A DNA stretch of 64,000 nt from assembly GCA_028622995.1 (NCBI GenBank), contig JAJQJQ010000017.1, positions 3,100,001 to 3,164,000 on the forward strand, written 5' to 3'. Numbering within the stretch: the stretch's first letter is position 1; the number at the start of each line of letters is the position of its first letter. Shown piece by piece: positions 10,101 to 22,808 of the stretch. The DNA is from Panagrolaimus kolymaensis. Taxonomy: Eukaryota > Nematoda > Chromadorea > Rhabditida > Panagrolaimidae. The translations under genes and the position numbers were made by a program. The notes beneath the pieces were generated by a model. It was given only the letters and a program-made list of their open reading frames with translations, had not been told where the DNA came from and made no database searches.

Positions 10101-13100
10101 TGATGATCCATTTGAAGTTCAATTACAAACAATATATGAAGTAATGATGGATGAAGTTTTTGAGCGAGAAAGACGACGTCAAATTCTTGAAGAAACAATC
10201 GCGGATCTTCAAAGAGAAAATCCCTTATTACCAAAATCAAAAATTGATGCGATGTATCAAAAATTAGCAGTCAAAGATGCACAAATTTATGTTGATAGAA
10301 TTCGACAACTTCAACAACCACTCCATCGGCAGCTCCTTCTTTGGACTATGAAGGATTTTCAACTTCATGCTTTTGCCGATCAAAGCCTCCATGGGAAAGA
10401 AAATGTTTTAAATTTAATGCAACATGTAAATCCTGAATCTTTTCTCAATGGTGATTCAATGGAATTTAGCACAATGTGGGCAAGAGCGATCGAATTGGAC
10501 GTGGCTGAAAGTCGAATGCAATTTCGAGATTATCCTTTGCCATACTCAGATATCAAGGAAGCATATTTTTGGGGTTTTGTTGGAGCTGCTGAACATCTTG
10601 CTGGTGACCGATCAATCCGTCATGAATATATAGAGCTTCCAAAACCATGGGGTGTTTATCAAATAAATAGAAATATGTGCCCATTAAAATTCTATTATGA
10701 CCTTCAATGCGGTAAATTTATTTTTTCGCTCAATTTTAACTTAACTAATTGATGCTTTAGAAATAACTCAGCTAACAGCCACTTATGGTCCATGTTGGGA
10801 GCCATGTCTTTCGATGATAAGTCTTTGTTGGAATTATGTTAATGCTCCATCTCGAGATCCTTCACCACCCTTACTTTTCTGGGATAAAGTTCGTCTTTTG
10901 CTTCATGGAAGATTTTTAATGCTTTGTAAAAAGCTTACCACTTCAATGTTAGCTTCACCTGACCCTTATAATGAAACAGAATTAATGGATGTTATATGGG
11001 AAAATTATGGAATTGAGTGGACCTCAGGTCAATTTAGAATTCAAAGTGACGTTGATGCTTTTATTCGAACTGCTTCTAAATATGATGATAGTCGACTTTT
11101 ACACGTTCCCGGCTTCAAATGGGGAATCAATCTTGAATGGGTTTGCCTCGGTTCTCCTCACGATCATCATTCAGCAACACCTGTGGCACCAACAAAACTT
11201 CCTGAATATTCTACAAACATTGAACATGATTCATTCAGATCTTTTCGTTCATCATATTTGGATGTTTCAATGAATGTTGAAGTTAAATCCCCACCTGAAT
11301 TTAATGTATCATCCAATGATTGCCCCCAAATGTTAATTTTTGCTAATACAGTAAAATGGTTTGATTTTATGAAAAATACTTTAACCATGGTTAATCGTCC
11401 AATTAAACGAGGGCCACTTTTTAATACACCTCATATTAAAAAGCAACAATTAAGTCGACATTTAAAGTAAGCATTTGATTGTGATTTCCGCATATCTAAA
11501 AATGGTTAAATTTTCAGGCATTTAAACTTTAGCGCTACAATACCACGATGTATGACAACTTATTGGATGTCATTTTCTCCAACCTCGCATGGTTTTCGAC
11601 TCTTTTGTGAAAACCTTTTAGTTACATGGGGAACGGATCTTCAAATAATTCGAAATGAAAATCTTGAAGGGCTTCAAAGAAGGTCTCAAACTGCATGGAA
11701 GACTTCATTCTTTTCCGTCCAACTTGAAAATGCCCAACTTCAATTATATGGTGCGAATCGACAACCAGAAATGGATAAAATAAATATCACTCAAGAAAAT
11801 CATCGATCATTTTTCCTTGGTTTTTCAAGACTTACATATTTTCGAGGAAATTGTGATGACACTCCTGAACCTTCCAAAGACAATTTGGATTCTCATCCAG
11901 TTGCCCTTCACAGGTTAACAATACAAGAACTTAAAGCTTCCTGGACTGTGGACAACCGTGATTCCTGTTTAGCCATTATGGAAGGATTCCAAAAGGCTCA
12001 TCTACTCAAAAAAGTTCTTTCAAACGATGCAATGAAAATTCTTGAATTTTCTCAATCACAAGAAAATCTTGGAAGTGCGAGACAACAACAAGCACCACCT
12101 GCTCCAGTTATGAGAGTATCATCAAATGATGGACCAGAAAAAAGTCCAAGTCGAAATGTTCGAACTGATGGAAGGCCACAATTTGACGATGGTGGAGCTT
12201 CTTCGTTATTGTGGAAGCTTGTTGGTACAATGGGCGATCAAGTTGTGGCTTATAGCGAGGATACCATTGAAAGACCTGAAGATGCATTAAATGGGGTTGC
12301 CCTTTCAAAGAAAAATGATGTAGTACAAAATAATTGGCAAATTGATTTACTTCATAGTCAAGTAATGCTAATTGGTTGTGAAAAGGATGGATTTGTTTTG
12401 ATGACGGCTGATCATGCATCAATTTCTCATAAAGTTCATACACCGGTATGGAGAAATGCTCAATTATTATTAAAAAAATCATGGACTGCAATGCTTAGTG
12501 GAATGCAATATTTTGCTCCATTAGTTATTGGAAAAGCAATAATAAACCGTGAACATTTTCGATTTGTTAGCCGCAAAATAATTCAAAAACAAGCTGATGA
12601 TGCGACAGGAAGTGATAAAATAAGTTCTTATCGTAATAGTGGAGAAGCAGTAGGTGGGATTGTAGTTGGTAAGATTTTTAAGATACTGCGTGAATCTTAA
12701 AATTAATTAAAATATTTAGATGATGAGGATACATTAACTGGAATTAGAGAATATCAACTTCAACGCGTTGGTGGTCGTTGTAGTTGTCAAATATTTTTTA
12801 TAACATTTTCGGATATTTTAAATATTGAAAAATTTGAAAAGCTTGTTATTCCAAAAATGAATGAATCAACGGATGATGTTCTGGACAAACGAGAAGATGT
12901 CGATTGTTTTACTCTAAAACATAATATGCTTGAAGTTTGTACCAATTCAGAGCAATATCAAGTTCTTCTCGATATTGTAAATCATTTGGTACTTTTTGTT
13001 GATCCAAAAAAGAAACAATCGGAAGAAAATCGTCGACGATTATGGTTTAAATTAATAAAAATTCCAAAAGAAGATGTTCGAAATTCTATTGAAAAAATGC

Positions 13101-14406
13101 AAAGTGGTTTACGTGAAATTGTTGCCATTATTCGATCCCTTGAAAGACAAGCCTTTTTTCTTAATCGACAACAAGCTGGTGGCTCAGGAACCATGCAAAT
13201 GTTAGAAGATAGCGAAAATTTGAAAAAAGAAATTGATGATTCAAAAGCTCGTCAATTAGCTCTTATTGATGAACTTGCAATGACAATAAGTTGCTTTAAA
13301 GAGCGGGAAATGGAAGAGCGATCTGAGCTTCATCGATTGCATGCCCTTCAACACGATGATGAACAATCTCTTATTGCTCGACGTTTCGAAGTTTGTTTTG
13401 AAGATTGTTCATGGCGATTAACAGAAAATGATGGCCAAATTTCTATTACTGAAATGCAAATTCGCAATTTCCTTTACACTCGAACGGCTCGAATCGATAA
13501 CTCTGGGGAACATTTCCTCGAAGTTGGAACCATCAAAGTTGATAATCTCATTCCTGATAGCAAATATCGTGAAGCATTAGCAAGGCTTCCTAACCCCCAA
13601 GGCGGTGGATCAGATAAAACCCCAGCTTTGAGAGTTATTTGTCGAGAATTAGCTCCAGTTGGAGGAATTTGTGTTAAAGTTCGTGATTTGATAAATTCTT
13701 CTCGTAATCAAAGGCAACTATTTCAGGAACATTTTGAAGTTAATATTAATCCAATGCATGTACAAATTACGCATCGATTTTTTTCAAAAATGATGGCATT
13801 CTTCTTTCCTGGAAGAAATATTGATAAAGAAGATCAACAAAATCTTGATAAAACTGATGAATCCCAACAAGCTCATTCATCTGGTTCATTTTCACTGACT
13901 CGTCGGCTTCGAGGAGCCATGAATGGATCCCTTCGAAATAAACCTCAAGCAATTTCAGAAATTCATTCAGATGAGATTGATAAAATGAAAGAAAGAGCTG
14001 AAAAGAATAATGTCTTCGTTTACATTATAATTCCTCAAGTTACGTTTGTTGTATCTTACAAAGGTAACAAAGAAAAAAACATTGAAGATGTTGATCGATT
14101 TACTTTCACTTTTCCAATTTGTGAATACCACGATAAAAATTGGACATGGTTGGATATTGCTTTAGCAATTAAGCAGCGATGTCGTCGAATGCTTCTCCAA
14201 CAATTTATGACACAAAAATTCCTTCGAAGTCGGATTGCTGGAATCGATCAAATTCCCGCGGCCGTAGAACCTATCGATGACGAAGAAAAAAAACGCATTG
14301 CACTTGGAAAACCTGTAAGTTTTTTTAGTCTTTTATAAGATTTAATATAGTTATTAATTTTCAGTTTACACCTGATGAAAAGGCTAAAAAGAAATCAAAA
14401 GCGTAA
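7181..14406 (+). CDS. BLTP2: Bridge-like lipid transfer protein 2 (hobbit/KIAA0100)
   Basis: Ten exons: 7181-7416, 7479-7918, 7981-8807, 8861-9459, 9530-10034, 10081-10711, 10761-11466, 11518-12668, 12720-14314 and 14365-14406. They give 2243 residues, close to the human length of about 2235. An N-terminal membrane segment (about residues 2-26) is followed by long beta-rich stretches. Conserved blocks include [15 protein letters not shown] with [43 protein letters not shown] with FFFPGR, and [12 protein letters not shown] coiled coil lies at about 1800-1900, and the C-terminus is Lys-rich. The family forms a hydrophobic groove at ER-plasma membrane contacts that carries phospholipids. Frame is kept through all nine introns. 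The identity is secure; lipid choice cannot be read from sequence. Confidence 0.96.
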
Positions 14407-14715
14407 TAAATAAATAAATAATATGGGTAACTTGAATGGTAATAATGAGCTTTGTTCCTTTTCGTATTTAATTTATTGATAACAAATAAATCAGTTTTAC
14501 TGTTTCTCAAATTCCTAAATTTTAAAAATTTCCTAATTCGAAAGTTTTGCAATTATTAAAAATCGAAAATTATAAATAAGCATTTATTACAATATAAAAT
14601 AAATGAATAATTAATAAACCCAATTACAAAAATAGAAAATAAATTAAAATACCCGATGAATTTAATACGTATATATAAAGGAAAATTTCCTGCTTAACAA
14701 AAAATATTAAATTAA
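14407..14715. other. Convergent intergenic region BLTP2 / PGAP2
   Basis: This 309-bp AT-rich stretch between two 3' ends contains AATAAA-like sequences suited to polyadenylation on both strands. No gene was seen. Confidence 0.6.
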
Positions 14716-15698
14716 TTATGTTCGTTTTTCTTCTTTATTATGAAGTGGCAAATATTCGGATGTACCACTACCACCGGAAAGTGAAAGCAATGTCAATCGT
14801 TTTGAATGGAAATCGTAATAAGCTGTGAGATGAAAGAGAACATTAAAAATCACAACGGAATATTCACTAAGAGCAAACATTGAATAAACAAAAGGTTCGC
14901 AAAAAGCATTATGCCTATGGAAGAAATACATTGCACAAATCAATGAAATAGTTTCACCAAGGCCACAAGTTAATTTGTAATTAAACGATTGTTCGCCCTA
15001 AAAAAATGCATTCATTAAAATCAAATTCCCAAATAAATGGCTTCAAAAATTTTAAAAACATACAAGAACGTTTGTTCTCCTACGCCCAGAATAACTAAAT
15101 AACCATGTGCTTAAAGCCATAAATGATAGAGAACAAACAATAAATCCGATAAAACAAGTTTTATGCCATTCTAAAATGTACATATAAATAACTAAAAACA
15201 GTTAAGAATGGAATCAAAGCCTACCATAATCTTCAATTGAAGAGATTGATGTTAACAAAAGCAAAAATAAATTTTCTAGAAGATTTATAACACATGCTGC
15301 ATTACATGCAAAATTGAACCATCTTGGAGCTGAAAACGGTTTTAATGGTGAGGAAATTAGAAAATTTCGAAAAGCGAAGGCAAGCACGAGTCGAGGAGCT
15401 CCATGTATTCCAATAAATAATCGCCAGATGTATCTTTCAGGGGAATAGGAAGCAACTGCAGCTGATACAGAAGGAAACTAGAAGAAAGATTTTTTTTTAA
15501 AATTACATGTTTGGTCCATTTTTTAAATAAAATTACATAATTTGGCACGCCACAATGCGTTCGCGTAGCTTCATCCCAATGTAACATCATACTTATAGCT
15601 ACACAAAGAAACAATGCAGACAATGGTAAGCCAGCTACAGTGAATGCAACAACTTTAAAAGGGATGGATATGAGTTCATCATCGTCGTTTAGAACCAT
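14716..15698 (-). CDS. PGAP2: Post-GPI-attachment to proteins factor 2
   Basis: Exons (transcript order) 15537-15698, 15225-15477, 15064-15170 and 14716-14997 give 267 residues. Marks of the family are THCGVPNYFPSVSA near residue 48, then RYIWRLFIGIHGAPR, then NLLENLFLLLLTSISSIEDY, then EWHKTCFIGFI. There are several membrane segments. PGAP2 works in the Golgi during fatty-acid remodelling of GPI anchors. Human PGAP2 is about 254 residues, so the length fits. The start ATG lies 260 bp beyond the MRPL16 stop on the same strand. I see no clear acceptor just before it, so co-transcription is not shown. Confidence 0.93.
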
Positions 15699-15958
15699 AG
15701 TTTAAATTTTATATATATATTCAATTAATTTTTTTGTCAAATTAAATTCCCAAAATTAATTTAAAGGAAGAGAATATTCATATCTCAAAACTAAATCACC
15801 GCTGAAAAACAAGGGAGCTGAAAATGGGTCAATGTTTGAGACGCGTTAAAAATATGAAGATAGGTAATCACCACAAAATTTATAAACAGTAGTCCAAAAA
15901 AAATACATTTTATTTTATAAAAAATAACGTCTACATTAAACTAATAAAACAATTATAA

Positions 15959-16837
15959 TTACTTATAACGACCTTTCCAAATTACATCGTATTGTGAAAG
16001 CCATTTTGTACCTAAAAATTATACAATAATAAATGAAAAGGTGCCGGTAAAATAAAATAACTCACAATTTTGCATATTATATTTAATCACCGTATCCCAA
16101 TTGAATTTATTTTGGTTGAATTGTCGAATTTCAGCTTCTTTTGTTCTTTTTTCTTGTAAAATTTCTTCACTAACAAATTCAACCGGCATTTGAAAGCGAA
16201 TGCAGAGATACGTTAAATATGCGCGTGCCTAAAAAAATGTGAAAAGATATTATTGCCAATTTTTTCATAAAACAATTACTTCAAACTCAGTAATATGTCC
16301 TCCAACTTCAAGAATAATACGATTGGCCCGAACAGGTGTAACATAATGTGAAATACTTCCTTTTCCTCCACCAAGTTTAGTGCCTTGTGCTTTTTTAGTT
16401 CTTGCAAGCCAGGGAGCTGGGACCCTCCAAATCCCAAATTGCCGTGGAAGCAAGTTCTTGTTAATCCTTTCTTGAATAAATTTAAAGTCAGCAGAAGAAA
16501 TAAAGCCGCCAGTTTTAGCAACAAGACCATATTGACGATGAATTAATTCGGTATGGATTTCTTCAACACCACGAGCTTCCATCATTCGCTTGGTTGTTTT
16601 ATATTTGGCTTCACCAAGTTCAGGATCATAAGTTGGTTCAGATGGCATTGGAGGAAGTTTAAGTTGACCATTTGGTGGAAACACAACATCTAAAAATTAC
16701 TCTTAATAAAGGTGAATTCAAAATTATAACTTACTTTCAAATGTAACAGGAAAGTCATACTTTTTATGATTACGATGGAACTCAACTCGTTGGAGTCGGA
16801 ATAAAGTTTGGCATGGTTTGAGCAATCTTCGATTCAT
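15959..16837 (-). CDS. MRPL16: Mitochondrial ribosomal protein uL16m
   Basis: Exons 16735-16837, 16280-16689, 16066-16228 and 15959-16011 give 242 residues. The L16 core is clear: EIHTELIHRQYGLVAKTGG, FGIWRVPAPW, then KKAQGTKLGGGKGSISHYV and RIILEVGGHITEFE. It belongs to the large subunit of the mitochondrial ribosome; the Met/Arg-rich N-terminus suits a targeting peptide. The ATG stands one base after the acceptor GTTTTTAG, a likely trans-splice site, and 147 bp after the LYAR stop. This fits a downstream operon gene. Confidence 0.94.
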
Positions 16838-16984
16838 GCTAAAAACAAAACAAAATAGAAAGAAAAATTAAGTAAAAGAGACGGGTAAAAATTGGCTAGT
16901 TACCAAACAAAATTATAAAATGCAATTCAAGTATGTAATTTTATTTCAAAATCAACAAAATAATCAAACATAATATCAATACCT

Positions 16985-17516
16985 TCATTGCTCTTTTTCT
17001 TCCATATCAGATTCTTTGATGGCATCAAAAGCTTTTTCAGCAACTTCTTTGTCTCGACATCTTGCACAATTACTTACAAAATTGATAAACTTTGGCTTCT
17101 TCCGTGGAACATTATCATATCCTTCAATTTGATGCAACAATTTTTTAACACGAGGATCATTGACTTTCGTGATGGCTTTACTAACCAACGCAGCCCAAGT
17201 TGCTTGTTTAACTTCGCCCTAAAACCAAACACAATAAATGCTTTACATAAATTAGAAAGAAAAGTTTATAAAAAAATTAAAGACAATTTATGATTGAAGA
17301 TAAAAAACTAACCTTGTTCACTTTTGGCTGATAAGTAGATCCATGATATTTTTGCTCTTCAGTAATGCATTTAATATGTTGAACATATTCTTTAATATCA
17401 AAGTCGACGTTGCAATCAAGGCACGCGACATGACGCGTCCGGCATCTAGTTATATGTTTTTGAACTTGATTCTTTTTCATTACCTCATTACATGTTCCGC
17501 AAGTAAACGTCACCAT
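16985..17516 (-). CDS. LYAR: LYAR-type zinc-finger nucleolar protein
   Basis: Exons 17313-17516 and 16985-17218 give 145 residues. The N-terminus has two LYAR C2HC fingers: MVTFTCGTCNEVMKKNQVQK with a following HITRCR, then ACLDCNVDFDIKEYVQHIKC, then TEEQKYHGS. LYAR proteins act in nucleolar pre-rRNA processing. This protein is much shorter than human LYAR (379 residues) and lacks a long basic coiled-coil tail; a Lys-rich stretch near residue 105 and a Glu/Lys-rich end remain. The ATG is six bases after the acceptor TTTTTTCAG. It is the first gene of a same-strand trio with MRPL16 and PGAP2. Confidence 0.9.
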
Positions 17517-17690
17517 TTTTGCCTGAAAAAATTTTATAAAATATTAACAATAAATGAAACATAAAAATTTTGTACGACTATCATCAAACAACTATAATTC
17601 CAAACAAAAAAAAATTTTTATTCCCATTTTCTTTCGCGTTGGGATGGATGTATGCTTTTTGAACGACGTTGGCCAGCCAGCCTTTTCAAT

Positions 17691-18813
17691 TTAAAGGGAG
17701 TGTCCCAAACGATGAGAATAATTTGGGCAAAGGACACTTTGCAGAATTTGTTCCTTGGCGCCAAGGAACAAGCTATTTGCAGAAAAATGGCGCCAAGGAA
17801 CAAGGAACTAGGGCATTCTCAATAAGGAACAATAATAAATAAGTCAAATGCTGTTGCACATGGATTTATTTTGAATTATTACTTTGAGATGAAAATTAGC
17901 ATTTTAATAATTAAGAAAATTTAAACACTAAAACAAAACATGTTCAAGCTTTAACTTTTACTATGATAACAAATTAGATTACATTTATCTCTTTTTTTCT
18001 CTTCAAAATTAAGTTGAATAAGTATGTTTAAAAATTTATAAGTTTCTTTAAATAATACAATTATAAAAATAAAAGTAGCTTGTTAGAAAACTTTATCAAT
18101 TTGATCAACTTTAATTGTCCTTCACAATAACAAATTACCGTTTTATTTATCAAATTAGAAGGTAATTTCCTTAGATTTCTCGTTGTTGCAGTTAAATTAA
18201 TGTTTTATGGAACAATGAATGCAGTGTTTCTTTTCGTAAGATAAAGTAACAACAACGACTATGTGCTATTTATCATAAAATAAATCAGTAAACTTGTTAC
18301 TTATGGAGGTTTTTTAGCTCTATTGGTACAAAATTTAGACTATAGTTTTTAACCAAGTGTTAGTTAATTAATTAGAGAAATTAATTAAGAATTGGTTATT
18401 AAATTATATGTTAATATGAGCAAACGTCCTTGAAAAGATAATAAAGCGTCAAAGCACTTGACTTATTTATTATTGTTCCTTATTGAGAATGCCCTAGTTC
18501 CTTGTTCCTTGGCGTCATTTTTCTGCAAATAGCTTGTTCCTTGGCGCCAAGGAACAAATTCTGCAAAGTGTAGCGCACCCAATAATTTTACTACGACGGG
18601 TGTTCCTAGCCCGAAAGTTTCATTGTCTCAAAAGCTTACAAAGAGCTTCAAATTTTTTGTAGCTTTTTGTAGCACTTTGTTTTTTTTTCTCAAAATGCTA
18701 CAAAAAGCTACAAAAATTCGTAGCACTTTGTAAGCTTTTGAGACAATGAACTTTCGGGCTAGGAACACCCGCTGTAGAAAAAGTTTTCTCGTTTGCTGAG
18801 ACACTCCCTTTAA
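17691..18813. mobile_element. Palindromic TTAA MITE, copy 1, interrupted by another element
   Basis: It starts TTAAAGGGAGTGTCCCAAAC and ends GAGACACTCCCTTTAA, so the ends are inverted repeats with TTAA on both sides. TTAA flanks are also present at the other two copies (33920-34171, 54823-55062), which favours a piggyBac-type TTAA target over a TA target. The body forms inverted arms: GGGTGTTCCTAGCCCGAAAG near the left, and its reverse complement near the right. It encodes no transposase. Removing 17725-18580 plus one AATAATTT restores a sequence collinear with the copy at 54823. Confidence 0.85.
17725..18580. mobile_element. hAT-like non-autonomous element inside the palindromic MITE
   Basis: It is flanked by a perfect 8-bp direct repeat AATAATTT (17717-17724 and 18581-18588). 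Eight bases is the target-site size of hAT transposons. The ends are inverted repeats of about 115 bp; the left starts GGGCAAAGGACACTTTGCAG and the right, reversed, starts GGGTGCGCTACACTTTGCAG. Both then run through TTCCTTGGCGCCAAGGAAC. The centre, about 17840-18460, is AT-rich with no coding potential that I can support. It needs a transposase from elsewhere. Confidence 0.82.
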
Positions 18814-19072
18814 TCTAAATGTCTTTTTTACGGTATTCAAATTATTTTATGTTGATAGCAATCATTAATTTTATTTGCAACTTTTTCCCCTGCTCTTTAT
18901 TAATTTGGTATTTTGCCCACAAACTAATCGCCATGGGTTGATTTGCTTCAAGTTTAGTACTATCGGTATTTATTTTATTAATCACAAATTAGGTTTAATA
19001 AAAAAAATTTTCAACACTAAGATTATAAATAAAAAGAATAGTTTCAACTTAAAATTGTTAAAGTAAATTTTT

Positions 19073-20398
19073 TCACATGTACTTAAAGCGTCGATTGACG
19101 ATAATTGATTGATACAAATTCCATGGCAATATGCTATAAAAAATGAATTATTTACTTTTTTTCCATTTTCTAAAACATACGCCTTTAAAGCAAATAACCA
19201 ATAAATTCGTTTCGGAATCATGAGAACACGTTGTCGAAGTTGAATTGCTTCGATAACTCTATCCGCTACATAATCTGTATCTAAAATGGGAATTTGTCGG
19301 GCAATATTTAGTTTATCAATCATTGGGGTTCTGACAAATATGGGACAAACAGTCGTAAATTCAATATCTGCATTTCCATTTGCTGCGAGCTCGTGTTGTA
19401 AGGCTTCCATAAAACCAAATAACGCAAACCTATGAAAATTTTTATTATAAAAATCTTGGTTCCTGTAGTTTTAAAACAACAAACTTTGACGCTGTATAAT
19501 CTGAAAGCCCTGGAGCTCCCACTATTCCTGCAACCGAGCTAATGGCTACGAGGTGGCCACTTTTTTGTTCCAACATTTGTGGTAAAAATGCTTTCACAGT
19601 CCAAAAGTTTGCCTTTGCATTTACTTCCATCAATCTATCAATTTTTTCATCTTCCGTTGCAAGGAAACCATTGGGATTTAAAAGTCCTGCATTATTTATC
19701 AAAAGATCAATTGAACCATTAGTTTCAAAAATTTCATTTGCTATTTTGTAAACGGCTTTTCTATCAATGATATCAACACAATCATGCCGCACTTCAACAC
19801 CATATTTCGAACATAGTCTTGCAGTTTCAACGTTGGCTGTTTCCATTATATCCCATAATATTAAATTACATCCTTGCTGGGCCAATCTAATGGCGAGAGC
19901 TCTTCCGATCGCTCCACCACTTCCAGTTATGAGAGCGCGCTGGAATTATTTACATATAAAAAATTTGAAATTTAATAATCTGTTTCGACTTTAAAAAATG
20001 TTTTAGTTTTAAAAGTTTATAATATTTACGAAAAATAAATTTGATTAGAAAGCGCATTTTATTTTGATTTATAAATTAGATAAATATATTCTTTTCTAAT
20101 GACACTCACTAACAAGGACAAATTAGGAGGAAAGTAAATTAAAGTTAAATTAACGATGATTGATTATTGAAAAAATCACTAATCAATAATTTTGACAATT
20201 AAACTTACTTTTCCATTTAATTCTTCCTTTGATTGCCAACTTGATGGAAATATATTTCGATAAACAGCTCTACCAAGGCTATCCAAAACATACCAAATCC
20301 AAAGGATTGTTTCAATAAAAGGATTTTTAATGTTTTCTATAGAAAAGGTTTTATAAACTTAACAAAAAAAACTTTCATTAAACTCACTCACCTTCCAT
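19073..20398 (-). CDS. Short-chain dehydrogenase/reductase, SDR16C/RDH10-like
   Basis: Exons 20392-20398, 20209-20336, 19485-19939, 19181-19429 and 19073-19133 give 299 residues. The N-terminus is hydrophobic (IETILWIWYVLDSLGRAVY), a likely membrane anchor. Rossmann motif ITGSGGAIG comes next, then NNAG, SSVAG and the catalytic YTASK; the Ser of SSVAG and Tyr/Lys of YTASK are present. The family oxidises retinoids or other lipid alcohols with NAD(P). Exon 1 has only seven coding bases (ATGGAAG). The last intron was placed at the strong donor GTATGT, which gives a typical SDR end (KAILPWNLYQ) instead of a long odd tail. Substrate unknown. Confidence 0.88.
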
Positions 20399-20783
20399 TA
20401 TCTCCTCCTTTAAATCTAAGTCAATCAAAAGAAAAAAGGTATTTCAAAAATTGAAAATTTGACTCTTTTTTTAATTTAAACGTAATAATATAAAAAAAAA
20501 CTCTTTGGTAATCACGAATAGTGAAAAGAAATCGTCAATTTTTGAACCATCCAAAGATAGTCTGAAATGAGACCGTTGATGTGATTCCTTTTGTCAAGGA
20601 CAACCGCCATGTTATAGTCTTGCCTGGCAAAAAAAGAAAAAGAAAAGAGTTTTTTATAAAGTGTTTATCAATGCAGTAAAAAATGCTTTAGGAAATGTCT
20701 TCCTCATTAAAAAGCGATATAAAAAAATAATAGTTAAGAAAACAATAATACAGAGTAAATAGAGTAAAACAATACATAGTAAA
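20399..20783. other. Intergenic region between septin and SDR genes
   Basis: This is 385 bp upstream of the SDR start and downstream of the septin start-to-stop order shown on the minus strand. It is AT-rich; no gene or structured RNA was seen. Confidence 0.5.
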
Positions 20784-22199
20784 TTAGTTTCGATTAAAAA
20801 TGTTTAAAGTGCCAGATTTCTTTTTTGATTTTTCAGGTGGTGAATGACGTCCGATACTACTTCCAGAATCATTGAGACCAGCAGCACGTCGAAGTTCGGA
20901 ACATTCTTCCATTAATTTCTGTAATGCTTTATGTTTGTCTTCCAAAATACGCCGATTTTCCTTTTCTTGAGCATCCAAAGCGCGAGATTTTTCATTTGAC
21001 TTTTGTTCACGTAAAGCAACTTTTTCAGCAAATATTTCTTCTTTCTTACGACGAACTTGTTCACTTTCTTTTTCACAGCTTAGACGTTCTTCCTCATGTT
21101 GAGTAAATGGATCACGATCAAGATTTCCTTTGGCACCTTTACACATTTGCTTGTATCGGAAATTTTCATAATGAATGTCGCGAGTAACATTAATGAGATC
21201 AATAAGATTGACTCTGATAACCATATCACGAAGAGGAATGAAATCATTGTGAGCAAGGTTTTCAACTTCTACAGTACCCCAAGCGTATTCTCGGACACGA
21301 GTTCGTTTGCTCCCAATATCGACAATTTTATTTGATCCAACAACGGCGAAAGGAATACGTTTGCGATTTTCTTCTATAGCTGTTGTTTGACCTTTTATTC
21401 CAACGATGGAATTTTCTTGATCAGGGAATTTATAAATGCGAATTTCATGAGCATCGAGATCTTTCAAGATCTAAAAAAAGGTTTTACTTTTGTTAAGAAA
21501 ATGAAAAACAAACGTTTTGTTTGAAAATAGCCATTTCTTGATGAGTTAAAGTATCAGCTTTTGCAATGACAGGAATAATATTAACACGATCTTGCAAAGC
21601 CTTCATAAATTCAATATCAAGTTCCTTCAAACCATGACCAGTTGGAGCAATAAAATAAAAGCATAAATGGACTCGATTGTCAGGAATATTTTCATTTCTT
21701 TCTATCTTGGTTTCTTCCGAAAGATAATCAGCAAATCGTTGATCAACAAATTTGATAATGGGATCCCAACTAAAATATAAAATATACCATAAATCAAAAA
21801 TAAATATAAAGGCTTACCATTTGTCATTGTTAACAGCATCACCAAATCCAGGAGTATCGACGAAAGTCATATAAAGCTTAACATTGCTTTCAATTAAGCA
21901 GACAGTTTTACTTTCAATTTTAACAGTTGAAGGAATTGGCATTTGATGTGGTTTAGTATCATAAATTTCAGCGAGGAAAAGAGAATTAATGAATGTGGAC
22001 TTGCCAAGGCCACTTTGTCCTGCAAAGTTCTAATAAGCTTGAAATCAATCAACAAAATAAACATACCAACAACCATTACTGTAAAATCAAAACCAGTTTT
22101 AATGCATCGTCGAAAAACCTGATTAGGAAAATTTGCGAATCCCATATATTCGGTTTTGTTAGAAGCCATAGAAGGTCCACGCTTAATATCTAGCACCAT
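20784..22199 (-). CDS. Septin GTPase
   Basis: Exons 22067-22199, 21818-22019, 21514-21769 and 20784-21470 give 425 residues. The head [14 protein letters not shown] is followed by the P-loop [13 protein letters not shown], switch [11 protein letters not shown], and the guanine motif AKAD. The septin unique element is [19 protein letters not shown]. The C-terminal 120 residues form a Glu/Lys coiled coil. Septins assemble filaments at the cleavage furrow and cortex; worms have two (unc-59, unc-61), and I cannot tell which this is. The ATG at 22199 is used because upstream there is only a TTG, and the acceptor TTTTTTTAG ends at 22218, 18 bases before the ATG. Confidence 0.95.
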
Positions 22200-22808
22200 T
22201 TTTGAAGGAAACAAGCACTAAAAAAAGAAAAGCATTAGAAAAACAATATCTACTTAGTCATCAGCCAAAAACGCTTGAAAAATAAATGATGCACATCTGT
22301 GGTTTCCTTTTTCAATTGTTAGAAGAGTCAAAAAAAAAGGAATGTTGAAAATGAATAAACGCGCAATAAAAAAATAAGCAAAAAAGGCGGAAAAACTATC
22401 AACGCTGCCTCCGAAATAAACAAGACAGCCGACTGCCGCGCAGATTGTAAAAAAAATGCAAGATTTGACTCGAAGAATGAAAGAATCAGAAAGGATTATC
22501 TTCGATGAATAATAATAAAAGAGGATCTTCAAAGTTAGATAGATATGAAAAAGAAATAAGAATCAATGGAAAAAAAGCTTTACAAATTTTTTCTTCAAAC
22601 TTGGATAATTAATATTTTTAGAAAGTCTTTTTTTCACAAAAAATAATATTCGAAAGATTGAACGAGCGCGTCCTTTTTGAATGAAGGGAAAAAATTTTCG
22701 GTTTCAACGCGATTGTTTTCCCATTAAATGCTTTTATGTATTAAAAAAATTTCTTCAAGTTTGAGAAATATATAAATTTGAAACCTTTTTTTATAAAAAC
22801 TTTTCAAA
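22200..22808. promoter_or_regulatory. Divergent intergenic region septin / NSA2
   Basis: This is 609 bp between two divergent start codons, so it probably holds both promoters. It includes the septin leader acceptor at 22218-22219. The stretch 22740-22808 is AT-rich leader of NSA2 (TTTTTTTATAAAAAC upstream of the ATG). No gene was seen. Confidence 0.5.

Noticed and set aside
12108..12491. 127-codon antisense frame inside BLTP2
   Set aside because: It opposes a well-conserved exon and has no recognisable features.
18628..18840. 70-codon minus-strand frame in the element at 17691-18813
   Set aside because: It lies in the palindromic MITE arms; the frame follows from the inverted repeat and shows no family signal.
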